64,000 bases of DNA, taken from contig NC_058522.1 in NCBI RefSeq assembly GCF_904849725.1, positions 233,157,084 to 233,221,083 on the forward strand. Direction: 5' to 3'. Under the pieces are notes generated by a model, which did no database searches, was not told the origin of the DNA, and saw only the letters and a program-made list of their open reading frames with translations. The stretch's first letter is position 1, and every line of letters starts with the position of its first letter. This DNA comes from Hordeum vulgare subsp. vulgare (lineage: Eukaryota > Streptophyta > Magnoliopsida > Poales > Poaceae). Positions 59,056-64,000 of the stretch are shown one piece after another. The position numbers were made by a program, and so were the translations under genes.

Positions 59056-60144
59056 TGTAGTACTCCTTGGGATGCATATTATGCTAACTACATTCTTGCT
59101 AAATATATACCAACTAGTTTCCATACCAACAAAAGAAAAAGTTCTTATTTTATTTAAGACATTACTTTTGGGATGACCCACATCTATATAAGGAAGAAGT
59201 AGATGGTGTTATTAGACGTTGTGTACCTGAGCATGAACATGAGAGGATCCTACGGAAGTGTCAATCTGAGGCCTACGGAGGGCACCACATTGGCGACATA
59301 ACTGCACACAAGGTACTATAGTGTGGTTTTTATGGGCGTACTCTTTTCAAGGATGCTCGTAAGTATGTGCTCTCTTGTGATGAATATCATAGAATTGGTA
59401 GATGCTAGGAAATGACTATGAATTATTCACATGCAATTGAACCATTTGATGTTTAGGATTTTGATTATATGGGACCTTTTCCGTCCTCTAATGGGCATAC
59501 TCAAAATTTAGTTGTTGTTGATTATGTTACTAAGTGGGTATAAGATATTCCAACTAGTAGTGTTGATCACAACAGTTCTCTTAAAATGCTTAAAGATATT
59601 ATTTGCTCGAGGTTTGGAGTCCCTAGATATTTAATGACTGATGGGGGTTCACATTTTATTCATGGTGCTTTCCATAAACTTCTAGCTAAATATAATGTTA
59701 ACCATAGAATTGCATCACCTTATTATCCTTAGTCTAGCGGTCAAGTTGAGTTGAGTTTAATGGGATTATTATAGAACTGCTTATAAAAATCCAATCGGAA
59801 TGTTCCAGTATAAAATGGTATATGGAAAAGCATGTCATTTACCTCTTGAATTAGAACATAATACTTATTGGGAAATTGAAGAACTGAACTATGATTTCGA
59901 ACTAGCCGATGAAAAGAGGTTATTTAATATAAGCTCCTTAGATGAATGGAGATCCCAAGCCTATGAAAATGCCAAGTTGTTTAAATAAAATGTTAAAAGG
60001 TGGCATGACAAGAGAATCCAAAAATGGGAATTCAATGTAGGAGACCTAGTTCTTTTGTACAATTCCCATTTCAGATTCTTTGCATGTAAGCTTATCTCCA
60101 AATGGGGAGTACCTTATATATTCAAAGAGGTTTATCACCCTGAT
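59056..60144 (+). pseudogene. Athila-lineage pol fragment (end of RNase H region and integrase)
   Basis: Colinear with element C pol 16950-15870 in reverse. Recognisable pieces are [17 protein letters not shown] text near 59160, the zinc-binding region, D in DFDYMGP, D in TDGGSHF and E in SGQVELS. The second zinc Cys pair reads CDEYHRIG where element C has CDECQRIG, so one ligand is lost. In-frame stops occur near 59320, 59405, 59455, 59540 and 59730, and about 100 bp are missing after 59757. The frame 59800-59988 covers the linker after the core. Long dead. Confidence 0.85.
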
Positions 60145-60661
60145 TTTCATGGGTTTGTCACGACAGTTGTCCTCGTGAAAGGACTAAGTCTAGGAGCCAT
60201 CGCAACTAGGTGGCGGCTTGAAGGGGTTAGTCGAGAAACAAGAGACGCGAATTTACCCAGGTTCGGCCCCTCCAACGGAGGTAAAAGCATACGTCCTACT
60301 TTGTGTGTATTAATGATGATGATCTCGATTACCACAGTACAAAATCGCTAACCTAGCTCTTGAGGATTTCTAACTTGCCCTTTCCACTTCACATGCTCCC
60401 CTTTATATATGCAGGTGGAGACCCTCAGATTACAATAGAGTCTGGGTCGCATTGCAAGCCGTATCTTCTTCTACTTCTTACTACCTTGGGCAAGGGAGAA
60501 TCTATATGTTTCCCTTGATGAGAAAGTCTCCATGTGATGGGCTTCAACCGACATCTTGGTGAGTCACCCCTTGGGCCTTTACGTCCAAGGCCTCGTGCCC
60601 AAGGTATAGTCGAGGCAGGTTATCCCCATGGTGGGTAAACCCATGGGGTATATCCCCAAAA
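60145..60661 (-). repeat. 3' LTR of element H
   Basis: About 517 bp. It shares tttacccaggttcggcccc, the TATA region (tttatata near 60410) and the terminal coding text (M-A-P-R-L-S-P-F-T-R-T) with the Tat-1 family LTRs. Ends have drifted to TTTTGGGG and CATGAAA. Confidence 0.75.
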
Positions 60662-61667
60662 TTAGCCCCCGGTTTAATTTGAATTTATTCATGTTAAACT
60701 TCATCCTGAAAAACAGAGAAAAAACCTCAAAGGTGAGGATTAGCACGAGTCAACTTTTGAGCTGGCAATCTCCCTATGAGGAGAATATTTGCCCGGGTCA
60801 TCTGTCTAGTTCAAGACTTAGTATTTTGTTCAACTATCGTGTTCATTACGCCATCCTAGTTAATGTTGATGTCATATAGTCATCATAGTGAATCTTTTCC
60901 AACAATGTTCAAATTTCTGTCAGGCGTGAAAATTGATGCGTCTGTTTTGCCACTGATTACTCCAATTTTTATTGCACTGCTTCGGGTTTTATTATTATAT
61001 GTACACCGGACAAGTATTCCTTTCCTATCTTCTTCTTCCTCTCGCCCATAGCACCTACTCTCGGACCCTGCCGGGGTTGCTTTTTTTTACGACTTCGTCC
61101 CTTCACGGCTGCCATCGGGGTTCATCGCAGTTGATAGAGGAGGCCTAGCGCGGCCTGGCTACAACCCTCTTCTGCTACTATTCTGTGTAAGTCCCCATTA
61201 ACACTTTTTAGGTCACCGCCGTCATTCATAGTTCATCCGAAGTTCATCATGTGAGTCATAGATTGTAGTCTTAAATCTCTTGCGTTGTCATGTGTGCGTT
61301 TGATGTAGTTTCACCATCGTTATCATGTGGCAACTTTTGTAGATCCATGGTAGATTCATCTTGCCTCCCCATATAAGTTTTGTCTCGGTAATTTTGCTAT
61401 TTTGAATATATATTTCTTTTTTTATGCGTCGCATAAATCCACTTGCTCAACCACTTTAATAGGAAAATCGTTTATCACTTTGCAAATTTTCCTAAGTCCT
61501 TACAGCCCTTGGGTCTCTCCTTTTCAATCGGTTTTAGCTTTATAGCTCCTCATATTGCAGACTCAACTCTTCTCGTATACCTTAGGCTGGCTTACCGCAT
61601 GAACCATTTGTTGTCTTATCTTTCATCTCGGGTTTTCTTTCTTTACAGTGTTGCTACTTTAACCATA
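60662..61667 (+). other. Leader region of the antisense gene of element H
   Basis: About 1 kb without a supported coding frame between the LTR and the ATG at 61668. It corresponds in position to the leader and first intron in A (37787-38969), but the arginine-rich low-complexity repeat is not evident. Confidence 0.45.
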
Positions 61668-62112
61668 ATGGCCCCAAAAACCAATAAAGAGGTCAGGTGG
61701 GTCAGATCCAAAGTAACCATGCTTTCATAAAATAAGCTGGTAACCCAAGGATTTTTGCCGCCTAAAGATGAAATTGATGGAGGGTGCATGAAGAGCATAC
61801 CACTCCTCAACCATCCCAAGGATAATTAGTTATTTTTGCCAATCATCTCCTTAGAGGTCTTCGTCCTGCCAGGTCAAAGTTCTTTAGGGACTTGTTTCAT
61901 TTTTAGAAGCTCATGCCTCAAGACCTTGGTCCCAATTTTATGACCAACATCCGTCAGTTTGCCGTACTTTGTGAGGTTTATCTTCAGATGGAGCCCACAC
62001 TTGCTTTGTTCAGATATTTTTTCTACCTTAATCACCAACCTGAGGTGAAAGATGGCCCAAGTGTGGAGCCTGTTGGAGTCACAATTCACAAGAGGAAAAA
62101 TAGTCTTGATTA
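61668..62112 (+). pseudogene. Antisense gene of element H, exon 1 fragment
   Basis: An acceptor-like tttctttacag precedes ATG 61668 (MAPKTNKEVRW). Stops appear soon after (near 61730), and another frame from 61913 encodes MPQDLGPNFMTNIRQF and YLQMEPTLALFRYFFYL, colinear with exon 1 of the Tat-1 and A genes (MNVRLQDLGPNSISNL). It is cut at 62112. Confidence 0.7.
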
Positions 62113-62817
62113 ACACTCGTTGTGTGCTACATGATGGTTTTGATTAACACTCGTTGAATACCTATTATTTTTGAACTATCCTTATGACCCATGAAACTTA
62201 CCATTACTATTCGTTAACTCTCAAACAAATATAAGTGAACAACTAGAGTGCAAATATATCTATAAAATCTATACGCCACCATGCTCAAAAAGATATAAGT
62301 GAAGTACTTGAGAAACTGCTAATCTCAAAAAATATAAGTGAAGCAGATAGAGTATTCTAGCAAATCAGGATGAAGGTGTCTATCTCTCAAATAGGTGTGT
62401 CCAGTGAATGATGATTGTGGTGAAATAAAAATAAAAGAAAACAAAAGCAAACGATGCTCCACGCAAAACTCATATCATGTGACGAATAAAAATGTAGCTC
62501 CAAGTGACATAAAAATGTATTGAGACGAAAGAGGGGATGCCTTTCGGGGCATCCCCAAGCTTAGAGGCTTGAGTCTTCCTAGAATATTACCTCAGGGTGC
62601 CTTGGGCATCCCCAATCTTAGGTTCTTGCCGCTCCTTATTCCTTTGTCCATTGTGATAACACCCAACACTTGAAAACTTGAGTCACACAAATCTGAACGA
62701 AACTTCGTGAGATCCTTAGTATAAGCAACATATAAAATACCTTAGGTACTGTTATAAATTGATTAATATTTCATTATTGCATAATAGGTACTATATTCTA
62801 ACTTCTCCATGTGAAAG
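62113..62817 (-). mobile_element. Athila-type 3' non-coding fragment
   Basis: On the minus strand it matches element B 4660-5400 in layout: acaatggacaaaggaataagg, aagcttggggatgcccc, gaaaggcatcccctct, tcacatgatatgagttttgc, and the cttcacttatatcttttgag repeats (62230-62345). No gene. Both borders are abrupt. Confidence 0.75.
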
Positions 62818-63842
62818 GATGTGGATGTCACCTAGAGGGGGTGAAGAGGCGCTTTAAAATAATTATGGTTTAGGCTTGAACAAATGTGGAATAAAACTAA
62901 TTATTAATTAGTCAAGCACAAACCCTAAAACAACTAGGCTCACCTATGTGCACCAACAACTTATGATAAGCAAGATAAACAACAAAGTGATACCAAGATA
63001 TATAACAAGAAACAATATGGCTATCACAAATTAAAGTGCATAAGTAAATAGCTCGGGTAAGAGATAACTGAGGTATGCGGAGATGATGATGTATCCCGAA
63101 GTTCACACCTTGTGGATGCTAATCTCCATTTGGACCAGTGTGGAGGAACAATGCTCCCCAATAAGCCACTAGGGCCACCATAGTCTCATCACGCCCTCGC
63201 AAAGTGCAAGATGTTGTGATTCCACTAAGGGACCCTTGAGGGAGGTCACTGAACCCGTACAAATGGCAACCCTTGGGGGTGGTCACAGAACCCTTAAACT
63301 TTGGCAACCCATGGGGGTGGTCATCGGAACCCGTCCAAATTGCTTGGGAAATCTCCACAAATAATTGGAGACCTCGACGCTTGATCGGAGCTTTACACCA
63401 CAATGATTGAGCTCCAAGGAACCACCAAGCATCTAGGACGCCAAAGTACCACAAGATGAACAAGCTCTAGGGTACGAAGCACCCAAGATTAATAAGCTTC
63501 TCAAACTTCACTTCCATGTATCACTCCGGAGAATTCAAATCTCTCCAAAACAACAAAAGCTTATGGAGGAATATGAGAGGAAGAGCAAGGAGCTCACAAA
63601 GAAATCCAAGATCTGGATCCAAGGGGTTCCCCCACATAGTGGAGAGAGTGATTGGTGGAAACGTAGATCTAGATCCCCTCTCTCTTTCCCCTCAAGAACT
63701 AGCAATAACCATTGGAGGGATTGAGAGTTAGCAAGATCGAAGAAGGTCAACAATGGGAAAGAACATGAGCTCAAGTGTTGGGGACCATTGGGGAAGAAGG
63801 CCCCCTTAAATAGGTCCCTCCAAATCCAACATTTATGACCAC
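62818..63842. repeat. Unclassified interspersed repeat
   Basis: A 1-kb segment beginning gatgtggatgtcacctagag, with three copies of a ggcaaccc(t/a)tgggggtggtca-like phrase (63225-63330) and ending before the LTR at 63843. It reminds me of a repeat that is frequent in Triticeae, but I cannot place it. Short frames on both strands do not look like genes. Confidence 0.45.
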
Positions 63843-64000
63843 TGATACGTCTCCAACGTATCTATAATTTTTGATTGTTCCATGCTACTATATTATCAAC
63901 TTGGGATGTTTTATATGCATTATTTGCTATTTTATACCTTTTTTGGGACTAACCTATTAACTCAGTGCCCAGTGCCAGTGCCAGTTACTATATTATCAAC
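63843..64000 (+). mobile_element. Start of an Athila-type LTR, cut by window end
   Basis: tgatacgtctccaacgtatctataatttttg matches the first bases of the 3' LTR of element B (6972). No purine tract precedes it, so it is either a 5' LTR or a solo LTR inserted into the repeat at 62818. Confidence 0.85.

Larger units (their letters stand above)
60145..62112 (-). mobile_element. 3' end of Tat-like element H, diverged relative of Tat-1
   Basis: A minus-strand LTR (60661-60145) is followed, further inside the element, by a region carrying an antisense gene on the plus strand, just as in element A. LTR and gene align with those of A and Tat-1 but are clearly diverged. Gag and pol are absent. Beyond 62112 the sequence is of Athila type. 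Confidence 0.75.

Noticed and set aside
1..64000. Host protein-coding genes
   Set aside because: Every segment with a convincing protein signature is retrotransposon gag, pol or an element-borne ORF; no other gene could be supported.

Overview
This is plant nuclear DNA made almost entirely of transposable elements. The families point to a wheat-group grass (Triticeae: wheat, Aegilops, rye or barley): LTRs recognisable as Angela/BARE-type Copia, Athila-lineage Gypsy LTRs of about 1.5 kb beginning TGATACGTC (Sabrina/WHAM-like), and Gypsy elements of Tat-like layout with a gene on the opposite strand. I see no host gene, rRNA, tRNA gene or CRISPR array. Family names are from memory of sequence motifs, not from a search.

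Layout, left to right. 1-3638: 5' part of a minus-strand Tat-like Gypsy element (D), inserted near the end of the 5' LTR of a plus-strand Athila-like deletion derivative (B, 3639-8480). 8481-25537: an old minus-strand Gypsy element (G), interrupted by a complete minus-strand Athila-lineage element (C, 11710-21921) and by an Angela-type solo LTR with a perfect 5-bp target duplication (22535-24353). 25538-31383: a plus-strand Gypsy-type element without coding capacity (E), itself holding a solo LTR (28604-29614). 31384-37278: minus-strand Angela-type Copia remnant.

37279-57630 is the most informative part: copies of one Tat-like family joined head to head. A minus-strand copy with a 7.5-kb internal deletion (A, 37279-42193) is fused to a duplicated 2.36-kb piece (42191-44553), which is fused to a nearly complete plus-strand element (Tat-1, 44553-57630). 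Tat-1 has LTR, PBS, gag-protease, reverse transcriptase, two RNase H domains, a DD35E integrase, a 70-bp tandem array, a spliced multi-exon gene on the opposite strand, and a 3' LTR. Its sense genes carry stops and frameshifts and are dead. The antisense gene can be modelled as seven coding exons whose six GT-AG introns all keep phase.

57631-64000: 3' end of another LTR element (F), an Athila pol fragment, the 3' end of a related Tat-like element (H) with its own antisense gene, an Athila 3' non-coding fragment, an unclassified repeat, and the start of another Athila-type LTR running off the window.

The points most worth following are the spliced antisense gene and its recurrence in three families here, the Gag start codon that lies in the LTR and reads through the primer-binding site, two unrelated tandem arrays that share a 70-bp period, the LTR-like promoter in front of an intact extra ORF in element C, and the head-to-head junctions, which are either real illegitimate recombination or a misassembly.
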